64,000 nucleotides of DNA from Paenalicyclobacillus mengziensis (GCF_017298635.1 NZ_CP071182.1:5181675-5245674), one strand, 5' to 3'; counted from the stretch's first letter, positions 8,714-17,761 are shown. The notes: generated by a model from the letters alone, not told the origin. A program made the numbers and translations.

Positions 8714-9628
8714 ATGGAAGCTGCGATGCGTTCATTCTTTCTGCACCTTGCGCAGAATCGAACGCTGTCTGGCATGGCAAAACGGTATGGCCTTCGCTAC
8801 GGCGCACAGCGCTTTGTCGCTGGCGAGACGGTTGAAAGCGCCATCGAGACGGTTCGCAAGATGAACCGCAACGGCATGGGTGTGACGTTGGATCACCTCG
8901 GTGAGTTCGTCGAAGACGAGCGGGATGCGCGCGCCTCGACCGACTTTTGCCTGCACACGCTGGAGGCGATTCACGAGGCTGGCGTCAATTCGTCGCTGAG
9001 TTTGAAGATGACGCAACTCGGGCTCGACATCCGCAAAGACCTGTGTCACCAGCACATGCTCGAGATATTGGACTACGCGTCTGCCCGCGACATCTGGGTC
9101 AACATCGACATGGAAGACTTCGGGCACTGCCAGATCACGCTCGACCTGTTCCGCGAGTTCGCCGCTTCGTACCAAAAGGTGCAGACCGTGATTCAGGCGT
9201 ACCTGTACCGCAGCGAGAAGGACGTGGAAGAGCTCGCGCAGATGGGGGCAAGCATTCGCATCGTCAAAGGCGCCTACAAGGAGCCGGCGACTGTAGCCTA
9301 CCCGGAGAAGTCGGATGTGGACAACAACTACAAGCGTTTGCTCGACATTCACCTGCCGAGTCCGGGACTGACCTCTATCGCGACACACGACGAGAACATG
9401 ATAAACCACGCGAAGCAGGTCATCGCTGAGCACGGGCTGTCGCAAGACAAGTACGAGTTCCAGATGCTGTTCGGCATCCGCAGCGATTTGCAAGAGCAAC
9501 TCGCTCGCGAAGGCTACCCGGTGCGCATCTACGTCCCGTACGGCGACGACTGGTACGGCTACTTCATGCGGCGCCTCGCGGAGCGGCCGGCAAACGTCGG
9601 GTTTGTCGTGCGCGGCATGTTCCATTAG
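8714..9628 (+). CDS. putB: Proline dehydrogenase
   Basis: A 304-residue monofunctional FAD proline dehydrogenase that oxidises proline to 1-pyrroline-5-carboxylate and passes electrons to quinone. It folds as a beta/alpha barrel. The C-terminal signature FGIRSDLQ...VRIYVPYGDDWYGYFMRRLAERP contains the paired arginines that bind the proline carboxylate. The ATG at 8714 is chosen because AAGGGAGAG precedes it; the in-frame ATG at 8651 lies in non-homologous sequence. It is second in the rocA operon and runs convergently into sdhB, 17 bases away. Confidence 0.92.
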   Translation: MEAAMRSFFLHLAQNRTLSGMAKRYGLRYGAQRFVAGETVESAIETVRKMNRNGMGVTLDHLGEFVEDERDARASTDFCLHTLEAIHEAGVNSSLSLKMTQLGLDIRKDLCHQHMLEILDYASARDIWVNIDMEDFGHCQITLDLFREFAASYQKVQTVIQAYLYRSEKDVEELAQMGASIRIVKGAYKEPATVAYPEKSDVDNNYKRLLDIHLPSPGLTSIATHDENMINHAKQVIAEHGLSQDKYEFQMLFGIRSDLQEQLAREGYPVRIYVPYGDDWYGYFMRRLAERPANVGFVVRGMFH

Positions 9629-9644
9629 GTTTCACTTTTAAGTT

Positions 9645-10391
9645 TCACTTCTGACCGCCGCTTCTCATGTGCCACCCCGCCAAGGCCATCTTGCGGCGCA
9701 CGTATGCCAACTGTGACCGCAGGGGCACGCCGACCGGACAGTTGTCGTCACAGGCCATCAAACCAACGCATCCGAACACGCCATCTTCGCTGCCCACGAC
9801 CTCGAAGTACTCCTGTTCGGTGCGTTGGTCGCGCGGGTCCATCATAAACCGGGCCACCCGATTCACGCCAGCTGCCCCGATAAAATTCGGCTTAATGTTT
9901 GCAGTCGCGCATCCCCCGATACAACATCCACATTCAATGCAGCGCTCTGCCTCGTAAATTTGCTTGGCCAACTCGTTGTCCATCTTCTCCTCGGACGCCT
10001 GTGGGTCAAACACTTCGTCAGTGTGAATCCACGATTCCGTACGTAATGAGATGTCGCGGAACCAGACTCCTGTATCCACAGACAGGTCACCGAGCAGCTT
10101 GAAGACCGGCAAAGGCATGAGTGTGGTGATGTCTGGAAGCGTCTTGGTTAACGTCTTGCAGGCGAGGTTGGGTTTGCCGTTAATGAGCATTCCGCACGAT
10201 CCGCAAATCGAGGCTCTGCAGACGAAGTCAAAGCGCAGGCTTGGGTCTTGCTCCTCACGGATTTTATTCAAGACGATAAAAAGTGTCATTCCTGGCTCTT
10301 CTGCCACATGAAAGTCTTGCAAATAGGGCTTTACATCCGGTGTTTCCGGATTGTATCTCAAAATGCGAAAAGTAAGACTCCGAGATTCCAT
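9645..10391 (-). CDS. sdhB: Succinate dehydrogenase iron-sulfur subunit
   Basis: A 248-residue SdhB that carries electrons from the flavin of SdhA to the membrane quinone. The [2Fe-2S] cysteines are in CRASICGSCGMLI and the [4Fe-4S]/[3Fe-4S] cysteines in CIECGCCIGGC and CDDNCPVG. It is last in the sdhCAB order, 44 bases after sdhA. The ATG at 10391 has GGGGGGA upstream and matches the usual family N-terminus; the ATG at 10412 would add seven residues. Confidence 0.93.
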   Translation of the reverse strand: MESRSLTFRILRYNPETPDVKPYLQDFHVAEEPGMTLFIVLNKIREEQDPSLRFDFVCRASICGSCGMLINGKPNLACKTLTKTLPDITTLMPLPVFKLLGDLSVDTGVWFRDISLRTESWIHTDEVFDPQASEEKMDNELAKQIYEAERCIECGCCIGGCATANIKPNFIGAAGVNRVARFMMDPRDQRTEQEYFEVVGSEDGVFGCVGLMACDDNCPVGVPLRSQLAYVRRKMALAGWHMRSGGQK

Positions 10392-10435
10392 CTGCTGCGT
10401 CCCCCCATCCATCCGCTGCGTCTCCCATCTGTCCG

Positions 10436-12256
10436 CTATTTTTTCTGTGCAGGCCCACTTGTCGCTTCCCCATATCCTCTGTCACCAGGTGGCAACTCCG
10501 TGATGACCACGGGTTCGTAGTCGAGCACAGGCTCGTTTCTCTCATGTGACCAATACGCGAGGGTGCGTTTTAACCAGTTCTCATCATCCCGTTTCGGAAA
10601 GTCCTCGCGAAAGTGACTGCCGCGGCTCTCCGTTCGTGCCAAGGCCCCTTTCGCAATGCAATAGGCCAATTTCACCATACCGGGCAGGCGCAAAGCGGCA
10701 CTCAGTTCTGGGTCTGCACCAAGCCCACTCCCCCGCAAGCGAATGTCTGCTGTTCGCTCATGCAAGGCGTGCAACTGCGAAACGGCCTCTGCGAGCGGCG
10801 CTTCTGACCGGAAGACGAAGACATGCTCGCGCAAAATCTCCTCCATCTCGTGCCGCAGCCGAAACACGTCCTCCGATCCGCTGCGTTTCTCCCGTAGTTT
10901 TTGAATTCTCTCTGCTTGCTCCTGCACGTGTTCATCAATCAGGGACGAGCGAACGTCTAACGAGGCATCTCGCGTAAACTCCGCAATTTTTGCACCAATG
11001 ATTTTTCCAGACACAATCGTCTCCGCCAACGAGTTTCCACCGAGGCGATTAAAGCCGTGCAAGTCCCAACAGGCTGCCTCTCCCAAGGCAAAGAGATTTT
11101 TCATCCCGTATGCGTACCCATATTTGTCCACGCGCACGCCGCCCATGCTGTAATGCTGCGTCGGCCGCACTGGGATGAGTTCATGGACCGGATCGATGCC
11201 GCGAAACTTTCTGCAGATGCTCGCAATTTCCCGGAGATTCGTCTCAATGTGCTTCGCCCCAAGGTGCCGAATGTCGAGCCACAGGTGTGGCCCGTACGGA
11301 CTATCCACGCCATACCCTGCTCGCATATGTTGGATCATGCGCCTCGAGACGACATCACGCGAGGCGAGCTCCTTTTTCTTCGGTTCATAGTCTGGCATGA
11401 AACGGTATCCGTCTTTGTCGAGCAGATATCCACCGTCCCCCCGCGCCCCTTCCGTGATGAGGATGCCGGAAGGAACCAATCCGGTTGGATGAAACTGAAC
11501 AGCCTCCATGTTCCCAAGTGGCACCTTCCCGGTTTCGAGGGCAATGGCCATCCCCGTGCCTTCGTTAATCACGGCGTTGGTCGACACACCGTACAATCGC
11601 CCGTATCCTCCCGTCGCGATGACGGTTGTCCGCGCTGCATAAGCGCGCAAGTTGCCGGTGCGAAGGCACCGTGCCACAGCGCCGTAACAGCGCTCGCCGT
11701 CGTGGATGAGGCTCAGCGCTTCAACGCGATCGTGCACGGTAACACCCAGCTTTAAGACCATGCTGTCCGTCGTGTATAACAGGGCATGGCCCGTGCCATC
11801 CGCTGTGTAACACGTCCGCCATTTTGCGGTCCCACCGAAGTTACGCGCCGTAATGAGTCCGACCTTGTCAGGGTCTTCGTGGATTTCCTGACCGTCATAG
11901 ACGCGCTTCTCCATGCTGACGCGCGTCCACGGCACGCCCCAGAATGCCGCCTCCCTGACGGCCACCGGCGCCATCTCCACAAACATCCGTGCGACTTCCT
12001 GGTCACAGCCCCAGTCCGAGCCTTTGACCGTATCGGCGAAGTGGACATCCGGCGAATCTCCTCTGCCCATGGCTGTGTTCCCGAGAGCAGCCTGCATGCC
12101 CCCTTGAGCAGCCGCACTGTGCGACCGACGCGGCGGCACCAAGCTCAGGATGGTCACATTCAGCCCTTGCGAGGCTGCCTCAATAGCGGCTCGCTCACCA
12201 GCAAGTCCAGCACCAATAATGAGTACATCCGTGACTGACAGGTCGTAATCACTCAT
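10436..12256 (-). CDS. sdhA: Succinate dehydrogenase flavoprotein subunit
   Basis: A 606-residue FAD flavoprotein oxidising succinate to fumarate (TCA cycle and respiratory complex II). The dinucleotide-binding GAGLAGERAA, the flavinylation-site region HSAAAQGG, and the active-site stretch HPTGLVPSG...TEGARGDGG are visible. The ATG at 12256 overlaps the sdhC stop as ATGA, indicating translational coupling. The frame is open about 450 bases further upstream, but that extension is antisense-like sequence within sdhC. Confidence 0.94.
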   Translation of the reverse strand: MSDYDLSVTDVLIIGAGLAGERAAIEAASQGLNVTILSLVPPRRSHSAAAQGGMQAALGNTAMGRGDSPDVHFADTVKGSDWGCDQEVARMFVEMAPVAVREAAFWGVPWTRVSMEKRVYDGQEIHEDPDKVGLITARNFGGTAKWRTCYTADGTGHALLYTTDSMVLKLGVTVHDRVEALSLIHDGERCYGAVARCLRTGNLRAYAARTTVIATGGYGRLYGVSTNAVINEGTGMAIALETGKVPLGNMEAVQFHPTGLVPSGILITEGARGDGGYLLDKDGYRFMPDYEPKKKELASRDVVSRRMIQHMRAGYGVDSPYGPHLWLDIRHLGAKHIETNLREIASICRKFRGIDPVHELIPVRPTQHYSMGGVRVDKYGYAYGMKNLFALGEAACWDLHGFNRLGGNSLAETIVSGKIIGAKIAEFTRDASLDVRSSLIDEHVQEQAERIQKLREKRSGSEDVFRLRHEMEEILREHVFVFRSEAPLAEAVSQLHALHERTADIRLRGSGLGADPELSAALRLPGMVKLAYCIAKGALARTESRGSHFREDFPKRDDENWLKRTLAYWSHERNEPVLDYEPVVITELPPGDRGYGEATSGPAQKK

Positions 12257-12921
12257 GCAAAATGCGCCCCCAATGCGTATAAGACGTACAGTGAGACGGC
12301 GCCAATTCCCACGGTCAGAACGGTGATGACACCAAGTACACGATGCAGTCGGTGCTGACTGACCCATCCCCACTTCACAAAAATACGGTAGAGGCCGACA
12401 CTCGCGTGATATTCGGCCAATATCAACAAGACCACGTAGAAGACGAGGAAATGGTTGAACACACGACTCGAACTGATTTGGGCACTGATGCCGCCGTAAG
12501 TGACAACAGCCACATGAATGATGACAAGAGCGAGCAGTGCCGCGCCCGTTATCGATTGGAATATCCATGACCAGGTGTCCATGTGGCGAATCAGCTTTGC
12601 ATGTCGCCACACGATTCTCTGTTCGCGAAACTGCTTGGGAATTCGGCGAACGACGGCGCCCACGTGCGATCCGATAACGAGGATGAGAAAGATAACGGCC
12701 GCCCACACCAAACCATACCGAACCATAAAATTGGCAAGTACATTAAACGCGCCCGACCCCAACCAAATTGATGCGACGAACAGCATATGTACCCAGAGGA
12801 ATAAGACGAGCAAGAGCCCGCTTACCATCTGGATGCCTTCGACAATGAGATCGCTACGTGGACTCGGTGTGATGACCTTCTGGAGTTCCACTTGTTGTAT
12901 CTCTACTTTCGGCTGTGTCAT
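12253..12921 (-). CDS. sdhC: Succinate dehydrogenase cytochrome b subunit
   Basis: A 222-residue integral membrane subunit with five predicted helices and several histidines suited to bind two b hemes (for example VLFLWVHMLF, HVGAVV, RHMDTW, IIHVAVV, EYHASVG). It anchors SdhAB and reduces menaquinone, the arrangement of Bacillus-type complex II without SdhD. The ATG at 12921 is preferred, with AAAGGGG upstream; a GTG at 12930 is possible. It is first of sdhCAB and overlaps the upstream zinc-ribbon ORF by 68 bases. Confidence 0.92.
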   Translation of the reverse strand: MTQPKVEIQQVELQKVITPSPRSDLIVEGIQMVSGLLLVLFLWVHMLFVASIWLGSGAFNVLANFMVRYGLVWAAVIFLILVIGSHVGAVVRRIPKQFREQRIVWRHAKLIRHMDTWSWIFQSITGAALLALVIIHVAVVTYGGISAQISSSRVFNHFLVFYVVLLILAEYHASVGLYRIFVKWGWVSQHRLHRVLGVITVLTVGIGAVSLYVLYALGAHFA

Positions 12922-13078
12922 GCATCCCACCCCTTTCTCTGCGCGTCTCCATTACGGCACCACACCTCGAGCAAACCCAAACCCTCACAACCAACTCGTA
13001 GTCGTCATCTGAAAAGTTTGTCGGATCCGATTGAATCTTGCAGATGAGCGGGGCTCCACAGCAGTCTGATACCTCCAT
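12854..13078 (-). CDS. Small zinc-ribbon-like protein upstream of sdhC
   Basis: A 74-residue protein starting MEVSDCCGAPL with a second cysteine pair in WVCSRCGAV, the spacing of a treble-clef or zinc-ribbon metal site. AAGGGA lies seven bases before the ATG at 13078. Its 3' end overlaps the start of sdhC by 68 bases in another frame, a long overlap suggesting either translational coupling or a shorter real product; the last 25 residues are polar and low in structure. No named family is assigned. Confidence 0.5.
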   Translation of the reverse strand: MEVSDCCGAPLICKIQSDPTNFSDDDYELVVRVWVCSRCGAVMETRRERGGMHDTAESRDTTSGTPEGHHTEST

Positions 13079-13248
13079 ATACATTCCCTTCTTTCCTCAG
13101 ATGGGACATGTTAAGAGACAATGTGTGGATTTTGGCATCGTTAATAGCGGATGGTTTGCATGGTGGTAAGCCGATTTATAGGATGAGTACGTCAGATAAT
13201 TCTGATATATGACATTTGACGTTCCCTCATGACCAACGATTGAATTCA

Positions 13249-15143
13249 ATAGCCTCTCGGCATTGAGATGTTGAAAAATGACATAAGACAGGCCAAATGC
13301 CAATTTAACACTGGGAATTGTAGTGTATGATCGTGGTTCTTTGAAAAAAGGGTATAGGAAAGAAAGCGACGACGGTCCGATTTTTGCAAATAGTCCTCGC
13401 TGGGATGGTAGGATAGGGTTAGTCTCAGGCTGACAGGAGCGTCGACCTTAGGTCGAGATTTGTCTCTTGGTACCAAGCGTCAATATGTTGACACATGGCA
13501 ATACCGTAGGTGCGAATGGCCCACATCATGGTACTGCGGTGCTTGGCAGCTTCGAGCTGATAATCCTCTTTTTCTCGCTTGTTACACCGTTCGCAGGTGG
13601 TTCTGCGTTTATAGACACTGGCCCATTCGTCGCTGTCACGAGCGACAAATGGGAACAAGCGAGGATTATCCTTGGTGTATGTATATACACATCTTCCATA
13701 AGGTGAGTCGGAACAGGGTGTATCACAGGTCACCTTCCTGTTCTGAATGAGTGGACAGCGAAACTTGCGGCGACCGCGGGTGTGGTCGTATCCATCATCT
13801 TTCATCCTCAGCCCATGGCTACAAATTGGAGTTCCGTCTGCTGAAATGGCAATGTCATTTTTGTACTTTCTCTGCCCCGTTGATCGCTGATTGAGGTCAA
13901 TGAATGGTATGACTTGCTCAGACTGCAGGAATTCATAAATCGGCATCGCGTCGTGTGCAGAGTCGAGAATCATCTTAGACCATGTATAGTCAGGGAACCG
14001 CTGCTTAAACTCGAAAGCACTTACTACCCAGGAAGAGGCGTCGTGGCGAGAGGCTCGTTGCAGTCGTGGATAGAGTGGCAGGTCATAAGGACTGTCAGCA
14101 GCTACTAGCATGTAGAGATGATAGCCAAAGAAGTACCGGCCTCGGTGGCTGTCCCAGCCAATGTCACAGTCGGGTTGGGAGAACTCACGATGACAGGAGC
14201 ATTGTTCGATTCCTTGCTCACGGCAAGAGCAAATTCGTTTACTGCGAACTTGAGCCGCTGTATGCACAGGTGTTCCATCTGCGGCAATGGCAAGGCTGTG
14301 AATGTCACCAAGCAATCTAAGTGTGGCAGACACGGAAAGGAACTGCTCCTTGAATAGGCTGAGTAAAGTATCAAAAGGTTGGTACGCGACAGGCGAACGT
14401 TTCTGCAGTTGAGCAATGAGCTTCCCAATTTTGTTGGGCGTGGTAGTTGGAGCTTTTTCTCCTTGTTTCTTGCCACGCTTAGGCTTCTTGCGTTTGAGTC
14501 GTCGCTTGGGGGACGTGTTGGCAGCGGTGGAATTCCACAGCCTTTTGAAGAACTCATAGAACGTGCCAACGCCAGGTGTGTGACCATACTCAAATCCGCT
14601 GAGGATTGCATAAAGCGGGATTCGACGCAGGTCGTTAACCCAACGGGAAATGGAGGTCTGGCCGACCTCAAGCATGAGCAGGTATGAACGCAACAGTCGA
14701 GCAGGGTCGAAGGCCATGGGGCCACGGGATGAGTAGGTCTGTTTCAGGATGTTGAACGTACCTGAGAGATCTGTAATCCAAAACTTCGTGACAAGAGGCC
14801 AGTCATGTGCAACGAAGAGAAGGGTGCCATCGGCGTAGTGAAGACGCAGTTGCTGTTGAACAAAGGATTGGTACTCCTGATGGGACTGAATACAAGGTAA
14901 CATAACGCGACCCCGTTTCGATGAGAGATAGAGCGGTTAGGCCCTTCTCGGCGATTGTTGGGGTGCTTTCAAAAAGTCAAGTCCTTTTATGATGATTTCA
15001 CTAACTAGTCACGGCTCACAAACTGTAATCCTGTTTTGGATATTTGTTACAAGTGTGACCAAGCGGAAAGTTGGAGGGAATTAACAAAACCCCACGGCCA
15101 AAAACCTTGAGTAATCAATAAGGTTCAAATGCCGAGAGGCTAT
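13249..15143 (-). mobile_element. Complete DDE insertion sequence, 1895 bp, with inverted repeats and 4-bp target duplication
   Basis: The ends are inverted repeats beginning ATAGCCTCTCGGCATT (13249-13264, and reverse complement at 15128-15143), 16 of 16 bases identical. TTCA flanks both sides (13245-13248 and 15144-15147), an apparent 4-bp target duplication. One transposase gene fills the interior. Intact ends plus direct repeats indicate a recent, unrearranged insertion. The right flank leads into a decayed GGDEF gene. Confidence 0.9.
13425..14903 (-). CDS. IS transposase (DDE type, IS4/IS1182-like)
   Basis: A 492-residue transposase. After an N-terminal helical region (FDPARLLRSYLLMLEVGQ) comes a catalytic core with likely acidic residues in IAADGTPV and MILDSAHD, and a C-terminal glutamate region (REKEDYQLEAAKHR). 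A cysteine-rich insert (CSCREQGIEQCSCH) interrupts the core. It is the only gene between the inverted repeats. Length and 4-bp target duplication suit the IS4/IS1182 group; the exact family is not settled. GGGG precedes the ATG. Confidence 0.88.
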   Translation of the reverse strand: MLPCIQSHQEYQSFVQQQLRLHYADGTLLFVAHDWPLVTKFWITDLSGTFNILKQTYSSRGPMAFDPARLLRSYLLMLEVGQTSISRWVNDLRRIPLYAILSGFEYGHTPGVGTFYEFFKRLWNSTAANTSPKRRLKRKKPKRGKKQGEKAPTTTPNKIGKLIAQLQKRSPVAYQPFDTLLSLFKEQFLSVSATLRLLGDIHSLAIAADGTPVHTAAQVRSKRICSCREQGIEQCSCHREFSQPDCDIGWDSHRGRYFFGYHLYMLVAADSPYDLPLYPRLQRASRHDASSWVVSAFEFKQRFPDYTWSKMILDSAHDAMPIYEFLQSEQVIPFIDLNQRSTGQRKYKNDIAISADGTPICSHGLRMKDDGYDHTRGRRKFRCPLIQNRKVTCDTPCSDSPYGRCVYTYTKDNPRLFPFVARDSDEWASVYKRRTTCERCNKREKEDYQLEAAKHRSTMMWAIRTYGIAMCQHIDAWYQETNLDLRSTLLSA

Positions 15144-15210
15144 TTCATTGACGAGAGGGAGGGCGGCCTCTTTGGCGACGGCCTGTCCCTGTCCAGCTTA
15201 TAAAACGACT

Positions 15211-15530
15211 TTATTTATGACTGAATGAATATATCTGACAGTTGTTCTTTCCATGTTGTTGTTTGACATAATACATGGCTTCATCCGCCTGCTGTAACAA
15301 AGCGTCCACGTCAGTTCCGTCTTGAGGAAACGTACTCACCCCGATACTCACAGAAGCCCGAACCTCTCCTTCGGACGTCGTGAGTGCCGGTGACTCAAAT
15401 TGAGAGAGGATATCTGCTGAAATGTTCCAGGGCTTCGGTATATCCATAATTTAGAATGATAACAACGAACTCATCCCCACCGAATCTGCACACCATACCG
15501 ATTGAGCGTGGTCTCTAAGCCGTCTTCAAT
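15211..15530 (-). pseudogene. Decayed diguanylate cyclase (GGDEF) remnant
   Basis: The minus strand encodes CRFGGDEFVVIILNYG in one frame, and VRASVSIGVSTFPQDGTD...ALLQQADEAMYYVKQQHGK in another, both canonical pieces of a GGDEF domain. They are separated by a frameshift near 15450, and further stops lie upstream of GGDEF. The N-terminal half is missing. It abuts the IS right end (15143) and the FliL-like gene. It can no longer make an active enzyme. Confidence 0.75.
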
Positions 15531-15554
15531 GGTCAAATGGTCAAGATGTGGTGG

Positions 15555-15977
15555 TCAACCCTGTTCAATGATTTGTGTGATGTAGACCGATTTTATCTCG
15601 TTCTTCGGTAAATCCGTATGAATTGCCTCTAAGACCTGGTTTTGGAATGTAATCAACCCTGCCTTACTCAAAAATTCGCTTGACGGGTCGTTGTGTATGA
15701 CCATATTGATGCTATTCAACAACACACTAGCATCTGTCTGAACATCTTTCGCAGATTTGCCTCCGATGGCCTGGATGGTCAACGTTGCCTGTACGAGACC
15801 CCCGTTTGACGTGTTGGTCGTAACTTGCGGAAGAGGTACCTGCCATTTTTGCAACTCTGCTACCGAAGGGGCCTTTACAGGTGTGCTCTTTTTTCCACGT
15901 ATGTACAACGCGCCTCCAACAGTCATTGCGCTTATGCCAAGAACAATAGCCATAATCACCCAGAATTTCTTTAGCAC
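15555..15977 (-). CDS. fliL: FliL-like flagellar basal-body-associated membrane protein
   Basis: A 140-residue protein with one N-terminal membrane helix (FWVIMAIVLGISAMTVGGALY), a proline-rich spacer and a periplasmic-side C-terminal domain ending in ALEAIHTDLPKNEI-type sequence and VYITQIIEQG, the FliL C-terminal pattern. FliL proteins support stator function and torque. A GTG at 15977 has GAAGGTGG seven bases upstream and gives the usual short positively charged N-terminus; an ATG at 16001 is the alternative. It is last in the chemotaxis operon, with no other intact flagellar gene in the window. Confidence 0.7.
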   Translation of the reverse strand: MLKKFWVIMAIVLGISAMTVGGALYIRGKKSTPVKAPSVAELQKWQVPLPQVTTNTSNGGLVQATLTIQAIGGKSAKDVQTDASVLLNSINMVIHNDPSSEFLSKAGLITFQNQVLEAIHTDLPKNEIKSVYITQIIEQG

Positions 15978-16028
15978 TCGGTTTCCACCTTCAGCCGTCA
16001 TCTTTCCGTCTCGCCGTCTCGTCTCTGA

Positions 16029-16481
16029 TCACAAGTGCTTAGATGCCTGTAACTCGGCATACTCCCGTTCCAATTCGTACAACTCGTCTATCACGTTGGT
16101 TAGATTCATTGTTACTCGGAGATTTTTCATGTACGTATCATCGCGTTCTGCTTCGGAACCATGCTGCGTTCTCGCTCTATCGACAAGTCCGGAACGCCAT
16201 GCTTTCGCGGCTTCTACCACTTGTTCCTGCGTCATTTGAAGGTCTGTTTTTATCGATAGCGCCACGTATCCCGTTTTTAGCCAAGGTTCACCGCTGAGAA
16301 TGTGTGTGATGGTGGCATGGCACGACCGACCAGTATAGTCCTCAGCAACTCGGTCCCATTCAGCCAGTATCAACTTGTCGCCCACTTGATACCCACCATC
16401 ATCCTTTCTGATCTCAACGGTTTTATTGCCTGACTTCATTGGCTCAAAATGCTCCGTCCATATTTTTACAATGTGAACCAA
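16029..16481 (-). CDS. DUF3850 (ASCH/PUA-like) domain protein
   Basis: A 150-residue protein. The first 80 residues (VHIVKIWTEHFEPMKSG.KTVEIRKDDGGYQVGDKL) match the DUF3850 pattern, a PUA/ASCH-like fold thought to bind nucleic acid. The C-terminal half is helical and charged, and is not recognised. Translation probably starts at a TTG (16481) with GGAGG seven bases upstream; the ATG at 16502 would place that site inside the gene. It sits between cheB and the FliL-like gene, behind a hairpin. A role in motility is only suggested by position. Confidence 0.75.
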   Translation of the reverse strand: MVHIVKIWTEHFEPMKSGNKTVEIRKDDGGYQVGDKLILAEWDRVAEDYTGRSCHATITHILSGEPWLKTGYVALSIKTDLQMTQEQVVEAAKAWRSGLVDRARTQHGSEAERDDTYMKNLRVTMNLTNVIDELYELEREYAELQASKHL

Positions 16482-16500
16482 TTCATTACCTCCTAGACAC

Positions 16501-16544
16501 AAGCAAAACGTGCTATGGCCATTTGAGCGAGGCTACAGCACGTT
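16501..16544 (-). terminator. Candidate terminator or attenuating hairpin between cheB and the DUF3850 gene
   Basis: AACGTGCTATGGCC (16507-16520) pairs with GGCTACAGCACGTT (16531-16544) apart from two mismatches. The minus strand continues TTTTGCTTG. A second hairpin, AACTCTG/CAGAGTT, lies just before it in transcription order (16554-16579). Together they probably reduce read-through from the che genes into the two downstream genes. The T-run is short. Confidence 0.5.
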
Positions 16545-16685
16545 CTTTGTTCCAACTCTGCTCCTTTTTGAACAGAGTTACCCCACCATCAGATGTCAGT
16601 TATGCGTACGCATCAAAATTTTGCCCTTTTCCAGGTGCCTGTACAGAGGCCATGATGTCATGGACGCCGCATTGATCATATTTCT

Positions 16686-17750
16686 TCACCCCTTCGTACA
16701 TTCAATCAGATCCACAAGTTCTTGTCCAATCTTCGGCAAGGGTACGATGCGGTCGACACAGCCGAGTTCGACAGCCGCCTTTGGCATCCCGTACACGACA
16801 CTGGTACGCTCAGATTCGGCGATGGTCGATGCACCCGCCTTCTTTGCCTTCATCATGCCAACCGCTCCGTCCTTCCCCATCCCCGTCATCAGAACCAAGT
16901 GCCGCGGAATATTCGGCAACAGTGCCAATGATTCAAATAGAACGTCGACCGATGGTCGATGCTTGTTACGCTTGGGGTCCTGATTCAGGATGATGCGGTA
17001 TTGCCCATCCCGCCCGCTCACAGTCATATGGAAGTCGCCAGGGGCGATGTAAGCCATCCCGTTTTCAAGAACTTGATGATGTTCCGCTTCAACGACATGA
17101 ATGGCAGAACTGCCATCCAGCCGCGTTGCGAGCGATCGCGTGAACGTCGGCGGCATGTGCTGAACAATGAGAATGGGACATGGCATAGTTTGGGGAAGAC
17201 AACTCAAAACGGCATCAAGGGCACGCGGCCCACCGGTCGACGTTCCGATAGCGACGACTTGTGTGACCTTGCTGGTCTGTGAAGTTGCAACTTTCCTCGA
17301 CAAACGAAGCGGGTGAGCCGTTTGCTGAATCGGTGTTCCCTGTAATCTATGTACCGATGTCCGTGCAGCCAACTTCACCTTTGCAACGAGCTCCCCTGCT
17401 ACTTCCGACAGGTCACCTGCGCGTATTCCAGGCTTTGCAAGGAAGTCAAACGCACCATGTCGCAGGGCATCCACCGTCGCGTCAGCACCTTCGGTCGTGA
17501 GGGAACTAAGCATGATGACTGGTCTCGGGCATTCATTCATAATCCGTCTGAGAGTGGAGAGGCCATCCAGTTCAGGCATTTCGATGTCCATCGTGACGAC
17601 ATCAGGGTCTAATTTCCCAATCCGTGTTAGGGCATCTAACCCATTTCGCGCTGTTCCGACGACCTCTATCTCAGCGTCTTCCTCAAACATTTTCGAAACC
17701 ATCATTCTCATCAACGCTGAATCATCCACGACAAGCACACGGATTGCCAA
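16686..17750 (-). CDS. cheB: Chemotaxis protein-glutamate methylesterase/deamidase
   Basis: A 354-residue CheB: an N-terminal receiver (phosphoacceptor Asp55 in VVTMDIEMP; acidic pair in VVDDSA) and a C-terminal methylesterase with the catalytic serine in AIGTSTGGP, histidine in QHMPPTFT and aspartate in TGMGKDGA. It removes methyl groups from chemoreceptors. Translation appears to start at TTG (17750) with AGGGG eight bases upstream. It follows cheR by 11 bases. Confidence 0.94.
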   Translation of the reverse strand: MAIRVLVVDDSALMRMMVSKMFEEDAEIEVVGTARNGLDALTRIGKLDPDVVTMDIEMPELDGLSTLRRIMNECPRPVIMLSSLTTEGADATVDALRHGAFDFLAKPGIRAGDLSEVAGELVAKVKLAARTSVHRLQGTPIQQTAHPLRLSRKVATSQTSKVTQVVAIGTSTGGPRALDAVLSCLPQTMPCPILIVQHMPPTFTRSLATRLDGSSAIHVVEAEHHQVLENGMAYIAPGDFHMTVSGRDGQYRIILNQDPKRNKHRPSVDVLFESLALLPNIPRHLVLMTGMGKDGAVGMMKAKKAGASTIAESERTSVVYGMPKAAVELGCVDRIVPLPKIGQELVDLIECTKG

Positions 17751-17761
17751 GCCATCATCCC

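Noticed and set aside
8732..9625. 297-codon antisense frame within proline dehydrogenase
   Set aside because: A shadow of the sense gene caused by GC-rich third positions.
12257..12706. N-terminal extension of sdhA by 150 codons
   Set aside because: The extension lies inside sdhC, and the ATGA overlap at 12253-12256 gives the proper start.
16580..16680. Possible second GEMM-like riboswitch before the DUF3850 gene (GGGCAAA and GGGGTAAC on the minus strand)
   Set aside because: The spacing between the two motifs is too short for the second helix and the GCAAAGC joint is missing; only simple hairpins remain.
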